Source: Ophioderma brevispina (Eukaryota; Echinodermata; Ophiuroidea; Amphilepidida; Ophiodermatidae). From it: DNA of 64,000 nt. The stretch is from NCBI GenBank assembly GCA_023653785.1, contig JAMKCH010014145.1:19443-83442 (forward strand). The letters are read 5' to 3'. Under the pieces are notes generated by a model. The model had not been told where the DNA came from. It worked only from the letters and a program-made list of their open reading frames with translations, and ran no database searches. Of the stretch, positions 34,881-48,085 are shown piece after piece. Within the stretch, counting starts at the first letter, position 1, and each line of letters begins with the position of its first letter. The translations under genes and the position numbers were made by a program.

Positions 34881-35994
34881 GAAATTTGTGCACAAAAATA
34901 TTTAAATGACAAGAGGGTGATGGGTGTTTGGATGACATTGAAACCCGAGAATTAGATAAATGAGGCATGCAAATATCACAAAAAAGTTAAGGAAACATAA
35001 GGAGTTGATGTTTGCTGGTTTATAGTATTGCCAGCTAACTGCTAAATGCATGCCCCAAAATGATATGATAAGACTGGTGCCAACGAGCTTTCTTTTCTTT
35101 ATTTTGGTAGTCATGATCGACTCAGCACTCTTATGACATAACCAAAATTGTCAGTGCTGATAATAAGGGCGGGGTAAAGGCATGAAGGGGTAGACGCCAG
35201 TTGTGCTTTTTGTTTTGCTTGATTTTGTCTGTTCAATGTAATGTGCTGCTCAGTGTCCCCTCAAATGTAATAAAAGATTGTCATAAAAAATATTGTAATT
35301 CACTTGCAACAGGTTAGCTCATTAAAACAAATGCTACTAAATTGAAATCAAAAGAACTACGGGGTTGAACCTCAAAAGATTGGACCTGTCCCCCTTGTTT
35401 TGAAGCTAAAAATGTTAGCATGAACCTTAACTAACCACTGGCAATACTTCTAAAAATAATAAGTGGTCAAATGTCTTAAAAACTACCAAGAGCCACCAAG
35501 ATAGCTCATGCCACTAAAGTATGTAAAGGATATGTCCATAAAAAATGCACCAAACTTAAAACACAATGAACTTAAAAAATGGATCGAGATGATTGGACGG
35601 TTACAAAATGTTCCACAACCTAACAGGGCAATGCTAAAACATTGATGATGATACTCGTCATTAAAGATTCACAACAATTTAAGTAACAGAAGTGCGATTT
35701 TAAAAAGTATGTAGTATGATAATTAACCCTTAAAATTTGATTATAATTAAGTCAGGGAAGAACTACAGTGACGTAGTATGTAGTAATAGAATAGTACAGA
35801 ATACTTGATCTCTGCAGATCTTGATTCGAAAGGACTGTGCCTCGGCCTATACTTAACCCATTGGAATGATCTTTGCAGCAACTTAATGATAATGAAATAA
35901 GCTTTGCGCAGATATCACATAGGGTAGATATAGTTACTTAAAGTTCAAAATGGCGGACACAATCAGGGTCAACTTTTTGGACTCACCCGGATAT

Positions 35995-36025
<31 letters not shown>

Positions 36026-39000
36026 CAGAGAGGAGAGAGAGGAGAGAGAGGAGCCGAGAGAGAGAGAGAGAAGGCACAAATAATGGAAGAATTAGAATGG
36101 CGAAGATGATTTGTAAGCAGACTTGATTCCCTTTTTTTAAACACTTCTGTTCTGCAGACTGTAATTACTGCTCCATTATCTCGGCTTACAAGAATAACTT
36201 TATCCATTAATTCTGTTCTATCTAAGCAAAACCTACAGTTTAAACATGTACAGGGTGGGTTAGATGCCACATAGAATTTTTTGCCAAACCCAAAATACTA
36301 AAATCAATCTAAATCCAATAATTTTGACATCAGCCGACGGCCCTATTTATGTTTCCAATATCATCATTATTTTGATACCAGCAAAAAAGAAGTTGATGAC
36401 TATCACAGTGGTTCTCTGGTGATTATTTTTTTTATATCAGCACAATAAAACCTTTATTGAAAAGAGGAGCATCGGTGACATAGCTAGTATGCGAAACACG
36501 GTGAAGCATAGCGAGAGATCAGAAACCCAGTTTTTCACACACTGGAAAAAATATTGAACATGCAGAAAAAAAATTTCAAATCACAAAATGAGTTCAAATT
36601 GGAATATCGGTTTTAACCACGTATGGCGAATTGAATGCCAAAGTTTGATTTGATTGCCCATGTTCTATAAATATGGCGGATTAAAAGAGCTGGCGATAGA
36701 TAGTTTGCAGCTTCACCTCAAGGAAACAGACAACAGGACGCCACAAATGACTCCAAAATAGCCACTTAAAACAACATGAGGAGATTTCCAAGGAAAGAAA
36801 GCGCCACCAATTTTTTCGCGAACCTAGGTTTTTTACATATTCGAATGCTTACCAATGATTAGATCCACCTGAAATGAATAAGCTCGGAATACGCCGATCT
36901 GTATGTAATAAGAGATGATTTAGTAGTTTCTGTAGTGCCGACAGAAAGTCAACAGCAACGGTTTTCTTTTATATGGGTTAGTATGTGTTACCAGACCGTG
37001 TTACTGCTATTACTCTATGGGAAGATAAACTACCGGGGATAATATCAAACTAAAGGGACCAACCAATTCTGCGAACCTCTGAGGGGGTTGACTCGGGGAG
37101 TGCCCCCACCCCCTCCAACCTACGGACTTCTATAAAACCGAGTCTTTGACAAAGACTAATCTAGGGGAACGGTACGAGGGCAGGCAAGGTCAAAAAAAAT
37201 TGGGGGGATATGGGGGCGACAGGGCGGTCAACACTTGTCTTCCCTCACTTCCTTTTTCCTCTCTCCCCTTTTTCCCATTGGTTTTTTTTTTTAATGTTGT
37301 TGTGTTTTTCATTTTTTGTCCAATAAAACTTCAAACGTTCTCGGTAGGTGCGTCTACAACCGATACAGGGGAGAAGGGGAGACAGATAAGGCAGAGCCTG
37401 GAGAAAACTAAGAGCCGCTCATGTCAGTAATGGGCAGGGAGCGGACAGGTGAAGAGAAATGGTGGTACTTCCGCCGGAGGGAAAAGAAAATTGTACACAA
37501 GTGTAGTGGGAGACCGAGCAAATGCACGGTAACGTAAATGAAGATGAGAGAAAGTCTCATCAGCTTGTTGATTGCGGAATGACAGAACAGTGTACGTGGC
37601 GTAAAGTGGTGAAAAGAACTTTTTATAATGTTTGTAGTGGAATGTGAATAAGTAATTCAGACATGATACTTGTGCAACCCATGTGATTTCAAACCTCAAA
37701 CATGCCCAATGCCTCAAAGTGCCGATTTTTTTTAAAAGAAGCTGTCCATTGACGTTATCTTATTTCTGGTCCACACCCAAAGCAACGCACTTTTCTCCCT
37801 AACACATTTCGAGTAAATCCTATAAAAAGCAGGCGAACGGAGCAAGGGGAGGGCTGAGAAACAAAAACAAACAACACAAAAAATGAATAAAAGCTAAGAG
37901 CTGGAGGATGTTGAATGAGTTAAGAGTTCTGGCGACATCGTTTGAAGAAGCTTTTTTCAAAGGTTGTGACATTTTGACTGCCTTTTAATTAAATTATGTT
38001 GTTGTTAAGGGTTGATGTATGTACATGGAGAGAAGTAGATGTTAATACCATTGCATACGCATGGATGTTATTATACTTTTTTCGGCCTGTTTTTTTTTTT
38101 TCCTGCGTGATGTTATGTCACCTGCAACCCCACCCCCCCCCCCCCCCCACCCCCCCAACCACCCCCCCACACCCACACCCCACCCACCCCACCCAACCCA
38201 CCCACCCCACAACCCCACCACCTACCCCCCCCGTTCTTCAGAAATTAGAACCCACTATGTGAAAATTTTGTGGTCAACCCGGCTGAGCGAATGTGAGCAG
38301 ATTAAAAAAAAAATTGGTGGGAATCTGGTACGACCTTAAAAAGGGTCCACCTTCGCCGGAAAAATCAAGCCACACACAACAAAATTCTGGCTACGAGCGC
38401 ATGCTAACAAGCCGTTAAAACCCCGCAACGTGACGAGGTGACCCGGGGCGGGATGGACTCCTACCACCAGTGCGGCTGTTGGGAGCGTGAACGTGGGAGG
38501 TGTTAGTATAGGACACTTGGGGCTTTTTCCCCTTCAGTCTTTTGGATCCGCTTTCTTGAACTGATTCCGGCGGCTGAATTTCCACATCGCCACCCCCTAC
38601 CCCTTCTGCTATTTACCCCACCCCCCCTTTTGCCGGTCCTCACCATCTGAGAACTTACTCGCCTCCATCATATTTTAACCTTGTCTCTACATTCCCCCCA
38701 TCCTCCAATGACTCACTTCCTAACTGAATTGCTTGATCTTCACTTGCCGCTTCCCTGCTCGGTAATCGCTTTTTACCTCGCCCGACAGCATCCGAGGCCC
38801 AGCCAAACCCCGCACTCTTCCATTAGCCACATCGCCGAGTGTTCTCTACAGAGAGGTTTCTCGTGTTATCGTTCCCAATTTGGGGCAGGAATAATTGTGA
38901 AGTTACTCACACCGTTCTATGGTGTTTTCTCACTGAAATTTTTTTTGTCCTGCAGGTCGTTGCAATTACCTTTGTACAGTGTGTGTAGGTATTTTCAGGG

Positions 39001-40124
39001 GCAGACGATCAGATATCAGATCTCGGAACGATTATAAGAAGAGCAACTGCAAAAGTTTGAACCCAGCGCAAGTAGTATTTCGTTAACCAGGGATTTATTC
39101 ATGAGTTAATAAATTAGTTTAATCATTAATTTTGTCATCAAATATTTAAGTGTTTTTATTTGAAATTATATTTCACCCCAAAAGGTAGTGGTGTTATCTG
39201 TTGAGAATAATGAATTTAGCCACAAACCTATACTCCTCATAACTAAGCCAATTTAAAAATGCCAGATTAATTACTCTGTTCATGCGAAATATCAAATTGT
39301 TATTTCGCATCAAAACACATCTTTTCCGTGATATAAAAACAATTTGATTTCGTACATGTAATTAATATTGGAGGTACTGCTTATACTTGTTCATAGTTCC
39401 TCGAAATTTTAAGCCTTGCGCCCATGTATGTGTTGAAATGAGTCAACGTGACGCTTAAATTCTCTGGATTAATTCTTTTACGTTTATAAAGCCGGTCTTT
39501 GCGATGATTGTCACGATGTTGAACGTTTGAATGACAGACTAGTGCCATGCATGTCTATTTGGGTTTGCACCATAACTGTGACTGCCGAAAACCTAAACAA
39601 GCTTAGAGGCAAGGCATTAAAATATCACTTTCACGCTATTAAAGGGGCACCCCGATCTTCAGCCTCGGGCCCCACCTTTCACACCACCGATCCTGCGATT
39701 TTGATATCATGCGTAACCTTGTATATATTTTCTTTATCTCATATGTAAATTTTTGATGATTTTTTCCCATGTTGATGCTATAAGCTAAAAATGTGGTTTA
39801 AGCGAAAACGGTACCCGAAAAATATTTTGTACAGTACTCTATGGGTTATTGTAATAACCACAATTACCACTCACATCAAAATGGTATGTTGAATCCAATG
39901 AAACAAAAAATATATATATATATGTGTATTCGGATTGGGGGCACATTGTGCAAATGCAGTTTAAAATGTCTGAAAATACGCGAGACTTAGTTATGATTAG
40001 AAAGTTAGCGTATTTTATGGATTAGTATGGGACACTGGTATGTTATAAATTAAATGGAAGTTGGACAGCAGATTGACGCCAATTTACTCTGCGCTCATAT
40101 TTCATATCCATTACCCCTATCACA
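34881..40124. other. Mostly unassigned DNA with low-complexity tracts
   Basis: Contents are a (GA)n tract at 35995-36073, a poly-T/pyrimidine patch near 37250-37310, and a C-rich (CCCCA)n-like tract at 38126-38232. Longer frames here are driven by these tracts. I see no gene, splice pattern or element boundary that I can support. Confidence 0.4.
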
Positions 40125-40614
40125 TAGGGCGGCTTTAGGGGGGGTCGACCACCCGGCGCGCCCCCCCCCTATTTTTTGCAATACCAAAGGGCGCCGGGCC
40201 TTGTAGATGTAGTAAAAAATGCCTTTTGCCGCCCACCGGCGCCATGGATATCTAGGAAAAGGACCTTTTTTCTGTGGGGCGCCCTTTGCCGAAACAATTG
40301 CTAAAAGTTTCCGGCTCGCTGCGCTCGACGGGTAGCACTTATTTGTTTCAATCTGTTTGAAATCTATGAAGAGCAGGGGGTACTTTCTTGTTGTTTGTTT
40401 GGTGCTTGGTGCCTTGTAAAAATATAAAATAATAGGGCGCGGCACTCGCCACCCCCCACCACCCCCCCCGTTTCAGATTTGATAGAAACCGAGTGAAAAA
40501 AAAAATGGGGTCTACCGGCGAGCGAAGCGAGCCGGAAAAATTTAAACGCTGAATAGTGACGGAGCGACCCCCCCCCCCCCCCCCCCCCTATGAGACATTC
40601 CGGGATCCGCCCTG
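40125..40614. mobile_element. hAT-like non-autonomous element
   Basis: Ends are TAGGGCGGCT (left) and ATCCGCCCTG (right). This is an inverted pair of the CAGGGCGGAT type common in hAT elements. It is flanked by TATCA-CA (40118-40124) and TATCAGCA (40615-40622), an 8-bp target duplication with one base lost. Inside is an inverted pair, CCGGCTCGCTGCGCTCG at 40311-40327 and CGAGCGAAGCGAGCCGG at 40519-40535. Next to the right end is a poly-C run at about 40568-40588. No transposase is encoded, and the long minus-strand frame through it is spurious. Confidence 0.7.
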
Positions 40615-43078
40615 TATCAGCAATACTTACTGCATTCTTGAGATGGGGCTTTTCGATGAACATTGTGTTTAGCCAATTATAACTACAAACATTTTGGTTA
40701 AATGATATGTTGAAACTTTTGTCTTGTGGGTGACTTTGGCGTGTTACTTGATGTCGGACTATTTTTTTTCTCTGTGAGATGTTGTAAATGTGAAAAAAAA
40801 AAAAAAATCGCCCAAGGGTGCCATTCTTTTCCACAGACTACTGGAAATACAATACAAACAGCATTGGATATCGCGCCATATCATCCAAATTAAGGTTGAA
40901 AGGCGTTAGAAATTAGCAAGAAATAAAAGGAATGGGGAATTACTTTTAGACCTCTAAAACAGATATGAAAAGATTTAAGAGTGTGATGGAAGTTGACGAT
41001 AAACACTTCTTGACATTTAATCAAAAGATAATGAGCAGCACAAATAAACAAGAAAATTCATAAATTGTGTGTAGCAAAAAGCACCTATTACAATTAAGGA
41101 CAGACGAAGAGGCGAAATTTTAGAGCTTTATTTATTCATAAGTAACAAGGTTCCTTTGGGGTAAGGGTGCATGGCTTGAAAAAGCCCTGATTACCCACTC
41201 AGTCGGGTTAAGTAGTTGAGGGAAGGGTGCCACATGTTGAGGAGAAGAAGAAAATTTGAAATTCTCACATGGTTTTTCTAGACCAGGTGTCATGGGGAAC
41301 AAGGATATCTGAGGTAAACAGGCTGTATCCCATCCTGGGCGCTTTTTTTCAAAATGGGCACCAAAATCTCATATAAAGTGTGTATATGGGTTAAATAAGT
41401 ATCTATGAGGCATGTTTGACCACTTTCGGCATCAGTTTTGATTAGAGTTATTCATAAAGAAGTTACGTTTGCATTACTGAATCTATAAGGAGGTCCAAAA
41501 TGAGGGCGCTTTTCAAAATGGCCACTAAAATCCCATATAAAGTGTATGGGTTAAATAAGCATTTATGAGTAGTTTGACCAAATTTTGCATTAGTTTTGAT
41601 TAGAGGTATTCAAAAAGAAGCTACATGTAGAATACATAATCTTTAAAAAGGTCCAAAATGAGGACGCTTTTCAAAATGGCCACCAAATTCCAATATATTG
41701 TTTGCGAGTCTAACAAACGATGCTATGAAGCAGATTTGTCCAGATTTAAATTAAGTTTGGTCACATATTTGATTAAACCATGTGATTGATAAAAGGCTAT
41801 CAATATGGGCGCTATTCAAAATGGCCGGCCAAAATCTGGATAATGACATGTATCAGCAAGTGTGTAACAAAATACATTTAAATATTGATATTGCTTTATT
41901 TATTTGAGGATTGTGTGTAGTGTGCCCATTCACAATGCCTATCACAATTGCAATAATATTTTATTGAAGGTAATTATGATAACTTGTTGGTGTTTTCTGT
42001 TCACTAAATGCTGACATAAACAAATTTTCAACACTTAATACGTTACTAAATTCTCTAAATAATTTCTATCTTAGTGTAGGATATTAAAGAATACATGAAA
42101 AGACCCCTCTCCTATTAAAATCTCCACCTTAAGGTATTCAGATTTGTCCAGATTTAATTAGGTTGTTCGCATAAACAAATTAAAAACCGAAGTGATTTGA
42201 TAAAAATAAGGGTATCAATATTCAATAAGGTCTGGATTAATAACACGGAAAAATGTTCAGCAATTGGTTGATTGTAACAAAAATACAGTTAAAATATTGA
42301 TATTACTTTTTTATGAAAACTCTTCGCAAATTATTTGCAGGATTGTAGTGTTAAAATTCCACAATGTCTATTCACAATTATGCAAAAATATTGGACACTT
42401 GAAGGTCAATCATAATAAATTCTTGGTGTGTGTCGGTTCACTAAATGCTGATAGGAATATGGTCACACTTAAAGTACTTTTTTTTTAAATTCTCTAAATA
42501 ATTGATCTTCATGGAGGATATTCAAGTAATACATATCAAATAGGACGACGCGAGGGCCTCGTTATTATGGGTACCCTAACTCTCGTCTTACCAAGCCGTT
42601 TTGTAATACAGGTTGACCAAGGGGGTGTTACTACCGCGGGAAGTCTTCTATTAAGCAAACGATGTTGGTTTTTAATATCCGTGGATAGCTATGGTTCCTC
42701 CTCTTTCAATGATACCAAAATAGTACCACATACCTTGCATGGCGTCACAAATGGACGTCATAAAGTCACCAGTTGGCAAAATTGGCATTTTCAATTATGC
42801 GAAATCCAAATTTTGCGCTAAAGAGGTAGGAATATTGGATTTCCAGGTGGTTTTCAGCTCTACACAATAGCAATTGATAGTTTTACAAAAAACATATAGT
42901 TTTTTAAATGTACCCCTAATTTTTTGGGTGGTAACCACCCCCTACAGATGAGGTAAACATGTGACGTCAACGTCGTAGCACAAGAACCAAAGCATGCCCG
43001 ACTCAGCATGCGCGGAGCACCCTGCAGGGCTTGTGCTTTTAACGTTCGCGCTCAATCAGGGCGTGATAAGGCCTTTTA

Positions 43079-43640
43079 ATTTGAAAGGGTGGTTTGAAAC
43101 GCCATTCAAAACAGTGTCCGGGCTGGGCGCTGACATTTTGAAGATTGCACGGAATTTGTTTTAAATTATCAGTTGGTGCTTGTTACACACATAATGTCAG
43201 ATTCGATACACACAATCCGCCAAAATATCAGTTGTTGGAGGTTGTGGGTGCTATTGGGTGGTTAAATTTGTCCTACCCATGGGCCACTCAAACGAATGAA
43301 TGACACATCAGTCGTTTGCTTTAAATAAACCGCCTCATATGAATACATCTTTTCACCTAAGCGCGCATTGCATTATGAGAAAAATCGAGTATTGAGCACA
43401 ATGATCCAGGTACACTGTTATTATACCTGGCCACCTCTAACACATACCATTAATTTGTATCACTATAGATTAGTGTATATGCAAGCGAGGCAACCACACG
43501 TTTGTGGAAGAAGAGGAGGCAGCCATTGCTTTCTATTGTTGGTTACTCTAGGTTTTCTTGTGGTCGGCAAAACATGCGAGACGGTTGTATTTCTAAAGAT
43601 TAGTAAACCGTTTGCCTCTCTATCTAACTATAAGAACCTC
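43079..43640 (+). repeat. Shared core sequence, copy 1
   Basis: This roughly 560-bp block recurs directly at 50618-51172 and inverted at about 61850-62390. Landmarks are GTCCGGGCTGGGCGCTGACA, GGGTGGTTAAATTTG, ACACATCAGTCGT, CACCTAAGCGCGCATTGC, GGAGGCAGCCATTGCTTCT and TGTGGTCGGCAAAACATG. It is the part of the foldback elements not made of tandem repeats. A short frame is open in this copy but is broken in the others, so coding is unlikely. Confidence 0.8.
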
Positions 43641-44378
43641 TTTGATTTATGCTGTAACTGTATAGCCGTATGTCTGTCGAACCTCTAATCTTGTCAGTAG
43701 ACAAAGAGGATACAAATTGGTTTGTAAACATTGATTTTGTCACTCATAAAAACCGCTACCCTTCGACTTTGACGGGAAACCCAATAATCTGGAGAAGGCT
43801 CACTGACCTCTACACATGGATAGCGGGCTCGCACGTAATTGAATAGGTCGGTCGATTTGAAAACAAACAGCAGACTGCCACATGCAGCCATTTGTAGTTT
43901 CTAGAGGGCAGAACATTGAGAGGTAACCCGTAAATGATTCAAGTGAAGTCAATGCAATTGTGAAATTTCTTGTTATTTGAAAGGACAAAATCTTAAGAGG
44001 GGAGGAAAAAGGGGGTGGGAGGAGCAGCGACAAAGGAGGGGGCAACAGGTCAAGGAGGATTACGCTAATTGGCCGCGATACAAGACATCATAAATGCTTG
44101 GGATTACTTTACTGTGTAGCATATTGAGAGTGCAATTGTGCAAGTTACTCAATAGTATGATGAAAGGTTGAAACAAATAAATGGCTGCAAAAAAGAAATG
44201 GGATGTTATGTGAAATAAATGGTTTACATAATTATTGTGTGAATATTTTACAGGAAAAATTTCAACGTCCCTCCACTCTCCCTCACTCTTTCCCCCTCCC
44301 TCTACCTAACATCCCTTCCCCCATCCCCTCCAGTTATCCTCTCCTCCCTCCCTCCCTTCTTCCCTTCCCTTCTTTGTA

Positions 44379-45560
44379 TTTTTATTCATTATAAAATTCA
44401 TTACCTTATTTCATAAGGTAAGGTTGGAATTTATTCGTTCATACCTTAATTAATTCTTTCCTTCATGCATTCATTAATTAGTTTATTTCTATATTTATTA
44501 AATCAAATATGCATTTAGCTTATGTTATAACATGCTCTTGCTATTTATCACTATTTATTTATTATTTCACATTTCCTCAGTTTGGTTAATTATTTTTTCG
44601 GAAATTTCTAAGGATGGTCACGTGATTAGGCAGGGGAGTATGTGAATATTTATGCACAATGGAGGGCAACAAGTCACCAGCATAAGGACAACTCTGTTCA
44701 CAGGAAAGGTGCAAAGCGAAAGCCGAAGGACCCGCCCAAAGACACAAGACACCAGACAAAGGGAAAAAGCCACGACAACAGGCAACGAAAGTTCAACGCA
44801 AACAGTAACGGAAAGAAGCCCGAAAGGAGCACATGAACGGCCCATACCATTTCCTCCCTACCTCAATCCTTCACCTTCAATAGTTTTGTCCTTCTGTTTG
44901 GTTTTATTTATTCATAAGAATAAAGGCAAGTTGGGAGATATTCGTTCAGCCATCTCATTAATTCATTTATTTCTATATTTCATTTGTACAAAAATATGCA
45001 GTTATCTTATGTTATTAAGAATGCTTTTGTATTTATTAGTGTTATTTGTATATATTTCACTTTCCTCAGTTGTTTCATTATTTTTTCGGAAAATTTCTCC
45101 TATTTCAGTTATTTCTGTATGCTTGAGTTCAAACGAATGTACACCCAGAGAAAAAATTCAGTCAAGCTCACGTAAACATCCCAATAAACCTACAAGATAT
45201 CTATAACTTACCTTCAACTCCACACAGGCCCACTACACATTACCCCTCCTCGACTTCCACCTCCAAATGCCCATGCCCCCTCAAATTCCACTCCTCAATC
45301 CTTTCTTCATTCCATTCTTTTTTCTATATTTTTATTATTTATTCATAATAATTAAGGCAAGTGGTTTATTCGTTCATCCATCCATCCATTCTTTCATCAT
45401 TCATTCCTTCATACTGCATTCATATATTTCTATATTCTATTTATACCATATGACATTTTATCTTATGTGATAACATGCTATGCTATTTATTTGCTGCATT
45501 ATGGTTATTTATTATTCACATTTCCTCGTTTTATTCATTAAATTTTTTCCGGTTAATGTT
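44379..45560 (+). repeat. Three direct copies of an AT-rich repeat
   Basis: 44379-44610, 44900-45095 and 45325-45560 share TTTATTCATAA, TTCATTTATTTCTATATT, TTATCTTATGTTAT, ATGCT(T)TTGC/GTATTTATT and TTTCCTCAGTTTG or TTTCCTCGTTTT. Pyrimidine-rich (CCCTCC)n and (TTCA)n tracts precede copies one and three. The sequence at 44640-44836 between copies encodes a very basic low-complexity frame that I do not consider a gene. Confidence 0.65.
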
Positions 45561-46619
45561 CTTTATTGGTTCATTTTAATGATCTGTTTTGAATAATAAC
45601 AAAAATTCCTTTGTGTGAAAAACACTTTTATTTCCCTTATTTTTGAGTAAATTCAAATTTGACGTAAAAGTGCCATTGAAAGTAATGCAGCGACGACGAC
45701 TTTCTGCCCTCTACAAAATGGAGGACAAAATGTTTCCACTTCTTGCTCGCCGCCCCACTATCCATGTGTAGATGGTCAGTGGAGAGGCGCTACCTTCACA
45801 ATTTTTTCGCTAAAATGACCGGAAAGGAGAGAAATGATTACCTGGAGATTTGTATGAAAACTTGGCATTTTAGGCCCCAGAGGAAAGTTCACTCCATCCC
45901 TTGATAAGACGAGGGTAAGCTTTCAGATTTGTGCACGAAGTTTTATTTACACAAAGGTTTCCAAGTTCTACCGTGAATTGAGTTTTGAAACGCTGTCTTA
46001 AATACCCTTTCGATTTTCGTTTTGTTCCTTTGTTACTGTTGAAGTTCCTAAGATACTAAGATTTGTTATTCTTTATCAAAAGATTTTAAATGTATTGTTG
46101 TAATTATATTATATAGTTCATTTTGTTTCAAAAGAAGAGATCAGGTCTTAGTTTGATTTCAAGTTTATTTGACAATTAATCCAATAAGACATCATGCGAG
46201 TTTATTCCAGGCCTTTGTTTTTGACAGACTTTTCGGTGTTTTTTTTGGGGGGGGAATATGGAATTTTGGCGCCCATTTTTTTGAAAAAGCGCCCTATTCG
46301 GAATCTCTTAATTAAGGGTTACATCAATGTAGTTCTTTTTGACTAATTCTAATCAAAACAATGCAAAATGGGGGTCAACCCAGCCTCATAATGCTATTTA
46401 AAATATTATTATACACTTTATATGGGATGTGGGGCAGCCATTTTGAAAAGCGCCCCCATTTGGACCTCTTTATAGACTCTGTAAAACAAATGTAGCTGCC
46501 TTATGAATAACTCTAATCAAAACTAATGAAACCTCAGATATTCTTGTTCCTCATGAAAAAATGGTCCTAGAAAAAACCACACCAGAATTTTTCCTTCTCC
46601 CAGGTGGCACCTCCCTCAT

Positions 46620-47936
46620 TTTTAACCCAGACCATACTCCCTATTCCAAAACAGCAGTTCTTCGGACCAAGTCTAGTGATTGCAATTGATTTGGTGCACA
46701 AGAAGGAATTTACCATTTTCGAGAATGCCCCTTTCATTGGCTATGTGATTACCTTTGACCCAACTCTGCAAAGAACCCCAAGGGCCTTGGTCAGCAGTTC
46801 TTACGACCAAGTCTAGTGACCTAAGCCAATTGATCTGTAGCACAGGTAATTTATAGATTTTTCAAAGAATGCCCCTTAAATCCCGCCTAGTGAAACTTGA
46901 CCCAAATCTATGCACACCCCATGTGGGCTGGGTCAACAGTTTACTAAACAAGTTGTTCTTTGGCCAATTGGCCCAAGCGTTTGGCACAAGCTGATTTTGA
47001 CAAGTGATGACAGACAGACAGGACAGAAAGACAGATTGACGGTGGAGTCAACATTGACCATAATAATAGCCTCTGCACATGAGGTTAACATCACAAAAAA
47101 CACCTTAATTTAAAAACAATTAAAATGCAGCTAAGGTTTTTTGGAATCCAGATAATTTGATATCATTCGCAAAGAGAGATCCATAGCTCCCTAGTGGTAC
47201 CCAATCAATGTCGACCCAACTATAGCAAAAGAAAATGGAGGCAATGAAGTCCCGGGTCAAGAATGCAGTACCGCCGGAGGGTCAATGGGGGCATTTGATC
47301 CCAGGCCCGGGGTTCTTGGGGTCCGTACAGCATGTTTATATTTTTTTTATAACTCTGAAATAGTCAGAATTACTTCTGACCGAACTTTGTGTGATTCAGG
47401 TTTACAGAAGGGTTGAGTTATTAGTGACCCAATTTTTGATCAGACTTTCTGACTCCACCTTACCCGACCTGAAAAAAATTACTAAATCCCTAAAAAATGT
47501 TAGATCAGTCTTTTAAAATCCATTGATAACTGAGAGCTACTTTGGCAAATTTAAAATTTCTGACATCATCACTGCAAACAAGCACTGCCATCCTCAAAGC
47601 ACGCTTAGTCTCTACACCAGTTTCTGATTTGGCAAATCACCGATAGTGCCTATTAATACATTGCACGAAATGTTTGAGATAATTATCTTACATTCACGCA
47701 ATTCTTGGTATGAGTGACATCGTTCAACACATGAGGGGCCTTTTTATTAGTAGCCCTTACATTCATACCAAAAACAATATTAAAAGAGAATCTGTCACCC
47801 CAGGCTATGCTGACTATAACTTTGTAATGATGAAGTAGTGCCAGGCGTGTACCTTCTATTTGGAATGTGGAATTCTTTGGTTATCGATTGATCAACACAA
47901 AAGGCATTCCATGTTCGCCGTAAGGCTTCTAAAATT
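46620..47936. repeat. Inverted units of the 146-bp family, then unassigned DNA
   Basis: 46630-46900 holds two diverged units in reverse orientation relative to 29213-30020 (GAATGCCCCTTTCATTGG and GAATGCCCCTTAAATC, with CAGTTCTTCGGACCAAG and CAGTTCTTACGACCAAG). A GACA-rich tail at about 46998-47030 follows. 47100-47936 shows no feature I can support. Confidence 0.55.
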
Positions 47937-48085
47937 CGAGGGTTGAAAATCAGGAAGGCAACACTGAAAGAAATATTAAAGAATTTCTTAATTCCTGTAA
48001 TACTGCTTTTGAGACATGTGAGGTTTAATATTTCTACTAAGCAAATCTATTCATTACAAATGTAACTCTCATAAAGCTAATATTG

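Larger units (their letters stand above)
41216..46619. mobile_element. Foldback-type composite element, about 5.4 kb
   Basis: The left end (TTGAGGGAAGGGTGCCAC) and right end (GGTGCCACCTCC read inverted) are inverted copies. The inverted match includes GAACAAGGATATCTGAGGT against ACCTCAGATATTCTTGTTC and TTTTGATTAGAGTTATTCAT against its complement at about 46508-46527. The left arm holds tandem units with GCGCTTTTCAAAATGGCCAC (41340, 41500, 41660, 41810) and a direct repeat of roughly 400 bp (41737-42115 and 42137-42545). A further inverted pair (TACCCTAACTCTCGTCTTA near 42571 and TAAGACGAGGGTAAG near 45905) supports an inside-out symmetry. The core at 43079-43640 is shared with the elements at 47937-53637 and 59413-64000. 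No protein was identified. Confidence 0.6.

Noticed and set aside
38061..38339. Proline-rich protein frame
   Set aside because: It is produced by a C-rich low-complexity tract. The same tract reads Pro/Thr/His-rich in two frames.
44642..44836. Small very basic protein (Lys/Arg/His-rich)
   Set aside because: It has low-complexity composition, overlaps a longer frame, lies between AT-rich repeat copies, and shows no splice or family support.
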